Shown here: piece by piece, positions 1-8,191 of the stretch
Layout: each line of letters opens with the position of its first letter
Numbering within the stretch: the first letter of the stretch is position 1
NCBI GenBank assembly: GCA_964347915.1
Contig: CAYGAM010000036.1
Location: 1-20,390, forward strand
Direction of reading: 5' to 3'
DNA: 20,390 bases
From: CAYGAM01 sp964347915
Lineage (GTDB): Archaea; Thermoproteota; Nitrososphaeria; Nitrososphaerales; Nitrosopumilaceae
Position numbers and translations under genes: made by a program
Notes under the pieces: model-generated
The model's database searches: none
Seen by the model: the letters and a program-made list of their open reading frames with translations, nothing else
Told to the model about the DNA's origin: nothing

Positions 1-179
1 GTTGAGCTTTTTGCTTTCGTACCTGAGCCTTTCGGTCTGCCTGGCTTGCGCTTTGCGCTTGAATCAGCAGTCGGTGAATTTCCAGCTTTCGTACCTGAGC
101 CTTTCGGTCTGCCTGGTCCGCGCTTTTTTTTCGCGGAGGCAGTTTTTGTAGTTTTACTGCTCTTGGATTTTGCTACCAT
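1..179 (-). CDS. AT-hook DNA-binding protein, C-terminus outside the window
   Basis: The minus strand reads from an ATG at 177-179 to the window edge without a stop, giving 59 residues. The protein is very basic and low in complexity, rich in Lys, Ser and Thr, with two copies of the AT-hook core GRPKGSGTK (residues about 23-31 and 47-55). AT-hooks insert the Arg-Pro core into the minor groove of AT-rich DNA, so this is probably a chromatin-associated or regulatory protein; that role is inferred from the motif only. The two hooks are encoded by an exact 32-base direct repeat. A TATA-like element lies about 30 bases upstream, in an AT-rich region. The gene is cut by the window start, so more hooks or another domain may follow. 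Confidence 0.75.
   Translation of the reverse strand, partial: MVAKSKSSKTTKTASAKKKRGPGRPKGSGTKAGNSPTADSSAKRKPGRPKGSGTKAKSS
13..44. repeat. 32-bp direct repeat, copy 1 (encodes an AT-hook)
   Basis: This copy is identical over 32 bases to 85-116 and lies in the same reading frame (period 72 bases, 24 codons). It encodes the Pro-Gly-Arg-Pro-Lys-Gly-Ser-Gly-Thr-Lys core of an AT-hook. Perfect nucleotide identity, including third positions, indicates recent duplication or gene conversion within the gene. Confidence 0.9.
85..116. repeat. 32-bp direct repeat, copy 2 (encodes an AT-hook)
   Basis: Exact second copy of the unit at 13-44. The bases that follow (117-126) are also similar to those after copy 1, so the duplicated unit was probably longer than the part that is still identical. 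Confidence 0.9.
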
Positions 180-203
180 ATTAATTAATTTGAGAAAACT
201 TCC

Positions 204-214
204 AATATATAAAT
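204..214 (-). promoter_or_regulatory. TATA-like box of the AT-hook gene
   Basis: The minus strand reads ATTTATATAT here, centred about 30 bases before the ATG at 179. The spacing suits an archaeal TATA box driving a transcript with little or no leader. The surrounding 180-250 is strongly AT-rich. Confidence 0.5.
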
Positions 215-445
215 TTGAAAAATAATGAATTTTGCGAAAAATTATTCCAAATATTTTTGCTTTAGGCGGCTGCAAAAGGCATTTGCCTGCATTAAAACAA
301 TTTGGAATGAAAATAGCACCGAGGCATCGCAATTGCGGCGCAAAACGGACGGAATTTTGCGCTCATGTTCGCATGTTCAAATTAATGCATGAGTGTCTGC
401 AGCCAGATTGTCCGGAATACGGGTGCATGCGCAAGCAGCCTGCCG

Positions 446-1555
446 CTATGTTCCCTTTGTTTTTACTATTGTGAGAACATCTTCGTCTTCCAGAATGTGG
501 CCTAGTCCGACCCGCTGTCCCCCAAATCTGACGCTTTTTCCCCAGACAAGTCCGTATCTGAAGCCGCGCTTCATGTGGCGGTGAAGCTTGGCGCAAACAT
601 CCTCCACAGTGTCGCCTTCCCTTGCTATCAGGGGCTCTTTGAAGTCGGTCTCGCCACCCTTTGGGCGCATGTAAATGCGAATAAACCCCAGTTCCTGATA
701 AATTCGCTGCTTTAGCAAGTCAATGTTGTACCCGGAATCTGCCGACACTTCCACCACGCCTATGCCGAGTTTTGGCATCATGTCCTGCAGAAAATCCTCA
801 CCTACCAGATCAATCTTATTGAGAACCGTCAGCCCTTTTGAGTAGCATATGTTTCCGGCAATGCTGTCTGTCAGCTGTTCGGAAGTGATGTCTTCCCGAA
901 CTACTACGCGCGCGTTTATTATTCCATACAGGTGCAGAATGTCTTTTAGGTGCGACTCTGTAATGCGCGTGAGCTTTACCTGCTGGGCTATGGAGATTCC
1001 GCCGGAAGACGACTTTTCTATGGCGATATTGGGCGGCAGCTTGTTCAGCCTTATTCCCATGTTTCCAAGCTCGGATACAAGAATATCCTTGTGATACGGC
1101 TGGAACACGTCCAGAATCAGCAGTACAAGATCTGCGCTCCTGGCAACGGACAATATTCTTTTTCCCAGGCCCCTCCCAGTAGATGCTCCTTTTATTATGC
1201 CGGGCAAATCCAGTATCTGAATTTTGGCGCCGCGATACTCCATCATGCCTGGGACTACTGTCAGTGTTGTAAATTGAAACGCTCCCACTGCCGAGCTTGC
1301 GCCCGTCAGCTTGTTGAGCAGCGTTGACTTGCCGACGCTGGGTAGTCCGATAAAAACTACCGTGGCATCACCAGCCCGCCTGACATCAAATCCGTCCTGC
1401 TTTGCTCCGCCTTTTTTTGTTTCGCGGTCTTCCTGCTCCCGCCTCAGCTTGGCCATTTTTGCCTTTAACAGTCCGAGATGATGCTCTGTAGCCTTGTTTA
1501 TCTGCGTCCTCGCCATCTCATCCTGGATCGCCTTTATCTTTTCGGGAATTCCCAT
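446..1555 (-). CDS. DRG/Rbg-family GTP-binding protein with TGS domain
   Basis: The product is 369 residues, the usual length of archaeal and eukaryotic DRG GTPases. It opens with the family-typical MGIPEKIKAIQDEMARTQ, followed by a helical segment. The G domain has Walker A GLPSVGKST (residues 70-78), the G2 region around FQFTTLTVVPG, the G3 motif DLPGIIKGAS and an NKID G4 motif. The C-terminal ~80 residues form a TGS domain (RPKGGETDF and later GLGHILEDEDVLTIV). DRG proteins bind GTP and associate with ribosomes or translation. The ATG at 1553-1555 is chosen because family members start with MGIPEKI; an in-frame GTG at 1574-1576 would add seven residues. It is transcribed away from the phosphatase gene. 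Confidence 0.93.
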   Translation of the reverse strand: MGIPEKIKAIQDEMARTQINKATEHHLGLLKAKMAKLRREQEDRETKKGGAKQDGFDVRRAGDATVVFIGLPSVGKSTLLNKLTGASSAVGAFQFTTLTVVPGMMEYRGAKIQILDLPGIIKGASTGRGLGKRILSVARSADLVLLILDVFQPYHKDILVSELGNMGIRLNKLPPNIAIEKSSSGGISIAQQVKLTRITESHLKDILHLYGIINARVVVREDITSEQLTDSIAGNICYSKGLTVLNKIDLVGEDFLQDMMPKLGIGVVEVSADSGYNIDLLKQRIYQELGFIRIYMRPKGGETDFKEPLIAREGDTVEDVCAKLHRHMKRGFRYGLVWGKSVRFGGQRVGLGHILEDEDVLTIVKTKGT

Positions 1556-1955
1556 AAAACTGCCTGAATTTGGCACATACTATTAGCCTTCTTAATTGTC
1601 CAAACCGGGTCATCTGCGCATGATATCGCACGCGGCGCATTGCTCTGTTTCGCATCAACGGCAGTTCCTTGCCAAATGCAATCTTGTGCTTGATGCAGCT
1701 CCGTACCAGAACAGCTCCGCAACGGGCGCATTTTCGTACCCCGCGAAGCTCTGCGTATGCCGCTGTTTCGCATCCTGTATCATTCCAGATACAGCATGGT
1801 TTCGCGCGAGATTCATGACAATCTTGCGGGCGCAAAATCTGAACTCAATGCCGGCACTGCATTCTGCGATTCATCATCCGAACATTTCCAAAACTGCGCC
1901 GGCCGCTGAATTTTTCCGCGTAGCACATATTATCCGGCCGCGCAAAGCAAATCCT
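1556..1955. other. Intergenic region between divergent GTPase and phosphatase genes
   Basis: No gene is supported in these 400 bases. A plus-strand open frame continues upstream of the phosphatase to about 1596, but its translation (Cys/His/Arg-rich, no domain) lies outside the conserved family region and is unlikely to be translated. The right end carries the phosphatase TATA box; a weak CTAATAG on the minus strand near 1580-1586 is a possible TATA for the GTPase. Confidence 0.5.
1926..1934 (+). promoter_or_regulatory. TATA-like box of the phosphatase-argS unit
   Basis: CATATTATC is centred 26 bases before the GTG at 1956, the spacing expected between an archaeal TATA box and the first base of a leaderless message. 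It helps decide the start of the phosphatase gene. Confidence 0.5.
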
Positions 1956-2666
1956 GTGAAAACTTTAGCGGTGGATATTGACGGCACCATAACAGAAAAC
2001 GGCGGCGGGCGCATTCATCTCGGCGCGCTCTGGGCGCTGCGATGCCTGTCAAATATGGGACACAATGTGATATTCGTATCCGGAAGATCGTCTGTTGAAG
2101 GCTACCTGCTGTCAGTCTTTGGCGGCACAACTAAAACTGCAATAGGCGAAAACGGCGGATGCATCACGCACGGCCCCCGCAACCATGTACTTTTAGGCGA
2201 CATGAAATCGTGCAGGAATGCATATGACATTCTAAGGACAGAGATCGAAAACGTGGCCGAAAAGCCGGTATTTCCGCGCATGACCGAAATAGTTCTGCAG
2301 CGGACATTTGATCTGAATGCTGCAAAAGATCTGATTTCAGACAAGAACTTGGATGTCGTGCTGTCAGACAGCCGGTATGCGTTTCACATAAATTCGCACA
2401 ACGTAAACAAAGGAACCGGAATGGAGCACCTGATGCGAATGCGCTCAATATCCAAGGACGATGTAATTGCGATAGGCGACAGCGAAACCGACATGCCGCT
2501 GTTTGGAATAGCGGGCACAAGCATAGCGCTGGGAAATGCGTCAAGCAAAGTCCGGGAATGCGCCGACATAGCGACAAGGCGCAAGGCCGGAGACGGCGTG
2601 CTGGAAGCGCTAAGCATGATGTTTCCAGACATGGGGGCGGAGCATGAGCTTCAAGGCGCTTCTTGA
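1956..2666 (+). CDS. Archaeal phosphoglycolate phosphatase (HAD superfamily, subclass IIB)
   Basis: The 236-residue product matches the length of archaeal phosphoglycolate phosphatases and related Cof-type HAD enzymes, which dephosphorylate 2-phosphoglycolate using Mg2+ and an Asp nucleophile. HAD motif I is VDIDGT (Asp7 nucleophile, Asp9 acid/base), motif II is FVSGRS (Ser42), the motif III lysine is in NVNKGTG (Lys152) and motif IV is GDSETD (Asp175, Asp179). The cap domain lies between motifs II and III. The GTG at 1956 is preferred over the far-upstream ATG because it sits just before motif I, as in the family, and 26 bases after a TATA-like box. The 3' end overlaps argS by 23 bases, so the two are probably co-transcribed. 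The exact substrate among HAD-IIB enzymes is inferred. Confidence 0.85.
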   Translation: MKTLAVDIDGTITENGGGRIHLGALWALRCLSNMGHNVIFVSGRSSVEGYLLSVFGGTTKTAIGENGGCITHGPRNHVLLGDMKSCRNAYDILRTEIENVAEKPVFPRMTEIVLQRTFDLNAAKDLISDKNLDVVLSDSRYAFHINSHNVNKGTGMEHLMRMRSISKDDVIAIGDSETDMPLFGIAGTSIALGNASSKVRECADIATRRKAGDGVLEALSMMFPDMGAEHELQGAS

Positions 2667-4518
2667 CGAAGTAAGAGAGTCCATAAGCCGCGCAGCGGCC
2701 GAGCTCCAAATTGAATGCCCGCCGTTTTCGGTTGAACCGTCCAAGCCGGGATTCGGCGACGCCACATCCAATCTGCCGTTCCTGCTGGCTTCAAGCATGA
2801 AGCAAAGTCCTAGAAATATTGCAGGAAAAATTGCTGACGCAATATCCGGCCAAAAATCAGGCGGAATTGTCGGGAGAGTTGAGGCGCACCCTTCCGGATA
2901 CCTGAACTTTTTTGCGAACAGGGAAAAGCTTCACAAAATGATCCTGCAGCAGTCTGCAAAGCCCGAGTATGGCAAAATAGATGCAGGCCGCCGCTCTCAG
3001 ATCATAATTGAGCATACAAGCGTAAACCCAAACAAGGCTCTGCACATCGGGCACATTCGAAACATATCCATCGGCGATTCGCTGGCCAGAATACTAAAGT
3101 TTGCAAACTATGATGTCCTAGTGCTGAATTACGTGGATGATTCGGGGCTTCAGGTGGCGGATGTCATCATGGGCTTTACTGTTCTGGGATTCAGCACTGA
3201 CCCTCCGTCAGGAGAAAAGTTTGATCACTACTGCGGAAGCACGGTATATGTGGAGGTTACAAAGCAGCATGATTCAAGGCCGGAACTGAAAGACGCAAGG
3301 AATAGGATACTGCAGGATATCGAAGATGAAAATTCCGGTACGGCAAAGCTTGCGGCGGATGTTACGCGCCGCGTTCTGCAGTGCCAGCTGGAAACCTGCT
3401 GGAGAATGAATGTGCGGTATGACTGCCTGAACTTTGAATCGCAGATAATTCACTCTGGACTGTGGGAGGAGACGTTTGCGCGACTCAAGGAGGAAGGCAT
3501 TGTCATATTCAAAGAATCTGGAAAGAACGCCGGCTGCTGGGTCATACCTGACAATGAGGACGGCAAGGTACTGGTGCGCAGCAACGGCACTGCAACGTAT
3601 CTTGCCAAGGACATACCGTATGCGGCGTGGAAGCTTGGAATAGTGCCGGATCCGTTCTGCTACGCGCAGTACAGCCCTCGCCAGCCTGATGTGCCGCTGC
3701 TGCAGACCCTGCTGAAGAGCGGCAGTGCGGGTCCTGGCATCAGCCCAAAGCAAGTCATTACGGTAATCGACTCCCGCCAGTCGCGGCTGCAGAAACTGGT
3801 ATCTGAAATAATGTCAAAATTTTCATCAAAGAAAAAATACGCGCACCTGGCCTACGAGTCTGTCACGCTCAGTTCGGACACAGCGCGGCGCATGGGAGTA
3901 GACACGCAGGGCAGGCAGGCGCAAATGTCCGGAAGAAAGGGCCTCTTCATAGATGCGGACAGAGTTTTGAGCGTGCTTGAGGAGAGAATAACTGCTGAGA
4001 CGCTAAAGCGCAATCCAGGCTGGAGCAGCGAAGCGGCGTCGGAGACTGCCCGCAGCATTGCGGTGGGAGTAATACGGTATGAGATGATAAGGCAGGATTT
4101 GGACAAAATCATAACATTTGATCTTGCAAAGTCAACAAGCATGGAAGGCGATACCGCCGTATACGTTCAGTACGCGCATGCCAGAGCGTCCAGAATATTG
4201 GAAAAGGCGCCGGACAAGCCGGACTTTGACTCTGGGTTTGATCTTTTGGACGGCGAGCACGAGTCGGCTCTGATACGCCTAATCGGACTGCTCTCTTTGC
4301 GCATTGAAGATGCAGCGGGAAACCTTGCTCCAAAAATAATAGCGCGGTACTGCCGCGACTTGGCAGTATCGTTTAACACATTTTACGAGCATGTGCGGGT
4401 AATAGATGCGGAGAACAAAGACGCAACAAACCAGAGGCTCTGCCTTGTTCTGGCATTCAAAAAGACGCTGAGAACAGGCCTGCAGCTCATCGGCGTGCCG
4501 TCTCCTGACAGAATGTAG
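2644..4518 (+). CDS. argS: Arginyl-tRNA synthetase
   Basis: The 624-residue class I synthetase attaches arginine to tRNA-Arg in the cytoplasm. The N-terminal ~100 residues form the Arg-specific tRNA-binding domain (GFGDATSNLPFLLA). The Rossmann domain carries HIGH at residues 134-137 within NPNKALHIGHIRN and the motif NYVDDSGLQ. The KMSKS equivalent is MSGRKG (residues 428-433), the form usual for this enzyme. The C-terminal helical anticodon-binding domain starts near VQYAHARASRIL, and the protein ends with PDRM, close to the typical ArgRS terminus. The ATG lies inside the end of the phosphatase gene in another frame, suggesting coupled expression. No key residue seems missing. Confidence 0.97.
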   Translation: MSFKALLDEVRESISRAAAELQIECPPFSVEPSKPGFGDATSNLPFLLASSMKQSPRNIAGKIADAISGQKSGGIVGRVEAHPSGYLNFFANREKLHKMILQQSAKPEYGKIDAGRRSQIIIEHTSVNPNKALHIGHIRNISIGDSLARILKFANYDVLVLNYVDDSGLQVADVIMGFTVLGFSTDPPSGEKFDHYCGSTVYVEVTKQHDSRPELKDARNRILQDIEDENSGTAKLAADVTRRVLQCQLETCWRMNVRYDCLNFESQIIHSGLWEETFARLKEEGIVIFKESGKNAGCWVIPDNEDGKVLVRSNGTATYLAKDIPYAAWKLGIVPDPFCYAQYSPRQPDVPLLQTLLKSGSAGPGISPKQVITVIDSRQSRLQKLVSEIMSKFSSKKKYAHLAYESVTLSSDTARRMGVDTQGRQAQMSGRKGLFIDADRVLSVLEERITAETLKRNPGWSSEAASETARSIAVGVIRYEMIRQDLDKIITFDLAKSTSMEGDTAVYVQYAHARASRILEKAPDKPDFDSGFDLLDGEHESALIRLIGLLSLRIEDAAGNLAPKIIARYCRDLAVSFNTFYEHVRVIDAENKDATNQRLCLVLAFKKTLRTGLQLIGVPSPDRM

Positions 4519-4696
4519 CGCGCCGGCTTGGGGAGGCTGCCGCACTGCCATGATGCAGTTCTTATGAGCCAGGCTTTCGCTTTTGCTACAATCTCACACT
4601 GCAGGCCGCGTCTTGGCCGCTCCCAGGACCAAATTCACTGTGCAGGGGGGATGCGCTGCGGCAAAGCCGTAAACCTTTCCTGCCTGCCATAAAGCA

Positions 4697-4703
4697 ATTT
4701 ATT
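4697..4703 (+). promoter_or_regulatory. TATA-like box of the tRNA methyltransferase gene
   Basis: ATTTATT is centred 26 bases before the GTG at 4726. Nothing gene-like was seen in the preceding 180 bases after argS. Confidence 0.45.
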
Positions 4704-4725
4704 GCCTGATTTTTGCACAAGAGTC

Positions 4726-5514
4726 GTGACGCGAAAGATCAGGGCACGCACGGACGTATTATTTTACTACAATGGAACAAAGAAATGGCTGGTCAGAATA
4801 CAAAAAAATGAGATACTGCATACTCACATCGGCACGATACGTCATGATGATGCGATTGGCCAGGAGTTTGGAAGCCGCGTACTGACAAACAAGGACAAAT
4901 ACGTCTACCTGCTTAAGCCTACGCCGTACGACTATACCATGAAGATTCAGCACGGAACGCAGATCGTATACCCGAAGGATATGGGATATATTGCATCCAG
5001 AGCGGGCGTAACATCAGGACAAAAAATTGCAGAGATTGGAACCGGCAGCGGCGCGCTGACATCCTTTATTGCCGGAATAGTGCCGCCGCGCGGGCATGTG
5101 CATACGTTTGACGTCGACAGCGAATTTATGAAGATAGCTGCAAAAAACATTGAGCGCGCCGGAACTACGAAGCATGTTACAATGAAAAAACTCGACGTAC
5201 GAAAGTGCAAAAAGCCCCCGATCACAAACGCCGATCTTGTCCTGATAGACATCGGAGATCCATGGTCCGTCGTGCCGCAGGCCAGGCTTATGCTGAAAGG
5301 GAGCGGCGGAATTATTGCAGTCTGTCCCACAATAAACCAGATAGAAAAGCTTGCAATTGCGCTGCGGGAGAATGAGTTTACGGATATTGAATGCGTTGAA
5401 AACATACAGCGCGGCATAGAGGCAAGGGAAGGCAAAAGCAGGCATTCCTTTCAGGCAATAGGCCACACTGCATACATATGCTATGCCAGAAAGGCGTACT
5501 TTGAAAAGTCATAG
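4726..5514 (+). CDS. trmI: tRNA (adenine-N1)-methyltransferase, TrmI family
   Basis: The product, 262 residues from GTG 4726, resembles archaeal TrmI, which methylates adenine N1 at positions 57/58 of the tRNA T-loop using S-adenosylmethionine. The N-terminal ~70 residues are a small beta domain (VLFYYNGTKKWLVRI). The Rossmann fold has SAM motif I EIGTGSGALT (residues 103-112), an acidic motif II around Asp129-Asp131 (FDVDSEFM) and the active-site-region DIGDPW (Asp178), matching the D-x-x-D-P-W signature. The preceding PYDYTMKIQHGTQIVYPKDMGYI region is typical of TrmI (shown here as two neighbouring blocks, PYDYTMKI and GTQIVYPKDMGYI). A TTG at 4702 would add eight residues but overlaps the TATA box, so the GTG is preferred. 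Confidence 0.92.
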   Translation: MTRKIRARTDVLFYYNGTKKWLVRIQKNEILHTHIGTIRHDDAIGQEFGSRVLTNKDKYVYLLKPTPYDYTMKIQHGTQIVYPKDMGYIASRAGVTSGQKIAEIGTGSGALTSFIAGIVPPRGHVHTFDVDSEFMKIAAKNIERAGTTKHVTMKKLDVRKCKKPPITNADLVLIDIGDPWSVVPQARLMLKGSGGIIAVCPTINQIEKLAIALRENEFTDIECVENIQRGIEAREGKSRHSFQAIGHTAYICYARKAYFEKS

Positions 5515-5531
5515 CGCCGGCCGCACCGACA

Positions 5532-5541
5532 AGTTTTATTC
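5532..5541 (+). promoter_or_regulatory. TATA-like box of the NAD(P)H-hydrate dehydratase gene
   Basis: AGTTTTATTC is centred 26 bases before the GTG at 5563. It supports a leaderless message of its own even though the methyltransferase gene ends only 48 bases upstream. Confidence 0.5.
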
Positions 5542-5562
5542 TGCGCCGTCCCAAGACTGCAT

Positions 5563-6426
5563 GTGCCCCACACACTGATAAGCGAGGATATTGCAGGCCG
5601 AGCCATTCCGCCCAGGCGGTCAGGCTCGCGCAAAGGCGACAACGGCAAGGTGCTGGTAGTCGGCGGCAGCTACATCTACCACGGAGCGCCCATACTCGCC
5701 TCGCTGGCGGCCCTCCGCACCGGCTGCGACCTGGTGTACACTGCCGTTCCCAAGGTAAACGCGCAGGCAACCCGCGCCGCATCCCCCAGCTTGATTGCAG
5801 TGCCGCTGCCGGACCAAAAACTCACCAAAGGCTCTGCGCGCAAGCTCCTTGGAATGATTCCAAGCGGCATTGACTCGGCTGCCATAGGAATGGGTCTTGC
5901 GATCGCGGACCGTACTGCACTGGAATTTCTTGCAAAGTCGCTGCTGGATCGCGATGTCCGGCTGGTTCTTGACGCGTCATCCCTTGTACGGGACATCCTG
6001 CCGCACCTTGCAGGCAGCAATGCGGTGCTGACACCGCATGCAGGAGAATTTCAGAGAATGTTTGGGGAAGCGGTTCCGCCAGACACAAAAGGCAGAATTC
6101 AGACGGTCATGCGGTTTGCAAAAGAATACCGCGTTGCAATTCTTCTCAAGGGACAAACGGATATCGTATGCGACGGCGAGCGCTCGTACGCGTTTGCCAA
6201 GAAGATTCCAGCCATGACCGTGGGCGGCACCGGGGATGTTCTGGCGGGAATAACTGCCGGCATTCTGGCAAAAAATCGCGACGCCGCTCTCTCGGCGGCT
6301 GCCGCCGCATATGTCAACGGAACAGCAGGACAATTAATTCAGGACGAGCTTGGGCTTCATATTATGCCGACAGATCTCATAGGCGCAATTCCGAGGGTGA
6401 TGAAAAAGTTTGACAAAATCGAATGA
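5563..6426 (+). CDS. nnrD: ADP/ATP-dependent NAD(P)H-hydrate dehydratase
   Basis: The 287-residue ribokinase-like protein corresponds to the C-terminal (carbohydrate-kinase-like) half of YjeF/Nnr. It repairs hydrated NAD(P)H, using ADP or ATP to remove water. Signatures are DNGKVLVVGGS near residue 25, TPHAGEFQRMFG, ILLKGQTDIV and GGTGDVLAG (residues 221-229, with the catalytic Asp225). The epimerase (YjeF-N) domain found fused in many prokaryotes is absent, so this is a stand-alone dehydratase. The GTG start sits 26 bases after a TATA-like box; the overlapping ATG at 5561 is out of frame. The next gene overlaps or abuts the stop. Confidence 0.93.
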   Translation: MPHTLISEDIAGRAIPPRRSGSRKGDNGKVLVVGGSYIYHGAPILASLAALRTGCDLVYTAVPKVNAQATRAASPSLIAVPLPDQKLTKGSARKLLGMIPSGIDSAAIGMGLAIADRTALEFLAKSLLDRDVRLVLDASSLVRDILPHLAGSNAVLTPHAGEFQRMFGEAVPPDTKGRIQTVMRFAKEYRVAILLKGQTDIVCDGERSYAFAKKIPAMTVGGTGDVLAGITAGILAKNRDAALSAAAAAYVNGTAGQLIQDELGLHIMPTDLIGAIPRVMKKFDKIE

Positions 6427-7774
6427 GATAAGAACCGCGGATGCAATGCAGCCGAAACTGGTGCAGGATTTGCAGTCTATGATACGGCAGCCCAGCGTAT
6501 CGGCCACGGGCCAATGCCTGCAGGAATGCGCCGCTCTGGTGCGGGATATCATGCGCGATTCAGGGATAAGCTCGCGACTGCTGCGCCTTGACGGCGCGCC
6601 GCCGCTTGTATTCGGATGCGTCAAATCAAAGAGCAATCCGCACAAGACTCTGGCGTTTTACAATCATTACGATGTGCAGCCGGCCGAGCCGCTTGAACTG
6701 TGGAAGCATCCGCCGTTTGAAGGCAGGATCGAATCGGGAAAAATTTTCGGCAGGGGAGCGGCAGACGACAAGGGCGAGCTTGCCGCCAGAATAACCGCAG
6801 TCCGGGCGCATCTTGAGGCACACGGCGATCTTCCGTGCAATGTCAAATTCATAGTTGAGGGTGAAGAGGAGACTGGAAGCGCCAGTATCGGGCGGTATCT
6901 CAAAAAGTACAGAAAGCTCTTTGCCTGCGGCGGCGTTGTGTGGGAGTTTGGATACGTCGACAAGGCAGAGCGCGCAATAGTCAACCTTGGCATGAAGGGG
7001 CTGCTGTATGTTGAGCTCTCCAGCAAGGAATCTAAAATTGACGCCCACTCAAGCCTGGCCGCTGTAATAGAAAATCCTGCATGGCGGCTGGTCCGCGCGC
7101 TATCCAGCCTGCGGGACGGGTCCGGCCGAATACTCGTCAAGGACTGGTATCGCGATGTCAGGCCGCCTACTGAAGCAGATATCCGCCTACTGAAGCAGGA
7201 AGAGTTTGACGAGCCTGCCTTCAAAAAAGAGTACGGAATCACCAGATTTGTGGACAACAAAAAGGGCATCGGCGCCAAAAGGGCGCTCGCCCTGGAGCCT
7301 ACATGCAACATTGCAGGAATAAATTCCGGATATTCGGGCAGCGGCTCCAAGACAGTTCTTCCGTCCAAGGCGACTGCCAAGATTGACTTTCGCCTTGTTC
7401 CAGACATGGATCCCAAAAAGCAGGCTGCCATGCTAAGGAAGCATTTGAACGAGAACGGATTTGGGGACATCAAAATGAGGGTGCTCGGAAGCGTTGCAGC
7501 TTTTAGGACAGACCCAGGCCACGAGTTTGTCGGACAGGTTGTGTCTGCCGCCCGCGAATCGTACGCCGGAGTCGTTCTTGGAATATCCAGCGCCGGAACC
7601 GGGCCCATGCACGAATTTGCCAGCACGCTTGGTGCGCCCTGCGTTTCCGTCGGAAGCACGTACGTATTCTCAAAGATTCATTCTCCCAACGAATTTGCAC
7701 GGCTTGATCTGCTGAGAATGGCTACAAAGTGCATGTGCAGAATAATCACAAACTTTGGCAGCGGCCGGACATGA
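6410..7774 (+). CDS. M20-family metallopeptidase (dipeptidase/carboxypeptidase type)
   Basis: The product is about 454 residues, normal for M20A/M20F di-zinc exopeptidases. Counting from TTG 6410, the first metal His is in FYNHYDVQP (His86), the bridging Asp is in GRGAADDKG (Asp119), the general base and a metal Glu are in EEETGS (Glu153, Glu154), and a late metal His is in IHSPNEF. A dimerisation lid domain separates the two parts of the catalytic domain. No signal peptide or membrane segment is seen, so it acts in the cytoplasm; it may trim peptides, but substrate choice cannot be read. The TTG start overlaps nnrD by 17 bases and gives an N-terminus like homologues; ATG 6446 is the alternative. 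A 16-base repeat at 7163-7198 is discussed separately. Confidence 0.9.
   Translation: MTKSNEIRTADAMQPKLVQDLQSMIRQPSVSATGQCLQECAALVRDIMRDSGISSRLLRLDGAPPLVFGCVKSKSNPHKTLAFYNHYDVQPAEPLELWKHPPFEGRIESGKIFGRGAADDKGELAARITAVRAHLEAHGDLPCNVKFIVEGEEETGSASIGRYLKKYRKLFACGGVVWEFGYVDKAERAIVNLGMKGLLYVELSSKESKIDAHSSLAAVIENPAWRLVRALSSLRDGSGRILVKDWYRDVRPPTEADIRLLKQEEFDEPAFKKEYGITRFVDNKKGIGAKRALALEPTCNIAGINSGYSGSGSKTVLPSKATAKIDFRLVPDMDPKKQAAMLRKHLNENGFGDIKMRVLGSVAAFRTDPGHEFVGQVVSAARESYAGVVLGISSAGTGPMHEFASTLGAPCVSVGSTYVFSKIHSPNEFARLDLLRMATKCMCRIITNFGSGRT
7163..7198 (+). repeat. Short tandem repeat, period 20 bases, inside the M20 peptidase gene
   Basis: CCGCCTACTGAAGCAG occurs at 7163-7178 and again at 7183-7198. 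Because the period is not a multiple of three, the copies are read in different frames: first as PPTEA, then as part of RLLKQ. Both readings resemble the corresponding segment of M20 relatives, so the gene is not broken by it. Confidence 0.85.
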
Positions 7775-8191
7775 ACGCCGATTTCCAGAATTGCGCCTGC
7801 GCTGCAGGCAGAAAAGCCGGCTGCAGGAACAGCAGCTCGGATTGCCCCATTCAAGTACGCTGTGCCGGCGATTACAAACATTGCCGCTGAAAAGCGGCGA
7901 TCTGCGCCTGTATTTTAGATTTGGAGCGGCATTAGTTGCGAGCGCAAGCATGGGCGCGTGTACAGCAAGGAGTTGATTCATCGACAATGCTGCGGGCGAG
8001 AGTTTTTCATATTTTCAGCATCCTGGAGGAGACGAGACGACTAATTCCAAGAATAAGAAACATCCGAGCAATTTTGGCTAATGCGGCAACTTTTGACAGG
8101 CCGATTATAACGATTTAGCCGCGGGCGCAGGGCCAGAAGGCAGCCTGCATCCGCCTGTTTGACATTGGACATTCAGAATTAAGATCTAAAT
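7775..8191. other. Gene-poor intergenic region
   Basis: No convincing gene was found in these 417 bases. A 60-codon TTG-initiated frame at 7936-8118 (Arg-rich, helical-looking) follows a TATTTTA at 7911-7917 but has no recognisable domain and short spacing (22 bases). The main structure is a perfect hairpin at 7880-7901. Towards 8160-8190 the composition becomes AT-rich, merging into the GNAT module. Confidence 0.4.
7880..7901 (+). other. Hairpin with GAAA tetraloop
   Basis: GCCGCT (7883-7888), GAAA and AGCGGC (7893-7898) form a perfect stem closed by a GNRA tetraloop. It extends outward with one T-G and two A-T pairs to nine base pairs. It lies about 100 bases after the peptidase stop and about a dozen bases before a T-rich run. 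It could be a transcript end or part of an RNA; no known RNA family was recognised. Confidence 0.45.

Noticed and set aside
232..474. 80-codon Cys/His-rich plus-strand frame
   Set aside because: It starts at a TTG inside the AT-rich promoter area, overlaps the end of the GTPase gene antisense, and its cysteines are not in a regular metal-binding spacing.
1596..1955. N-terminal extension of the phosphatase frame by 120 codons
   Set aside because: The family starts right before the VDIDGT motif, and a TATA-like box is placed for the GTG at 1956; the extension is Cys/Arg-rich without a domain.
6667..7659. 330-codon minus-strand frame opposite the M20 peptidase
   Set aside because: It is a shadow: the plus strand encodes a complete peptidase with all metal ligands, and the minus reading is Ser/Arg-rich without motifs.
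7936..8118. 60-codon Arg-rich plus-strand frame with a TATTTTA upstream
   Set aside because: The spacing is short, the start is TTG, and there is no recognisable domain; chance cannot be excluded.
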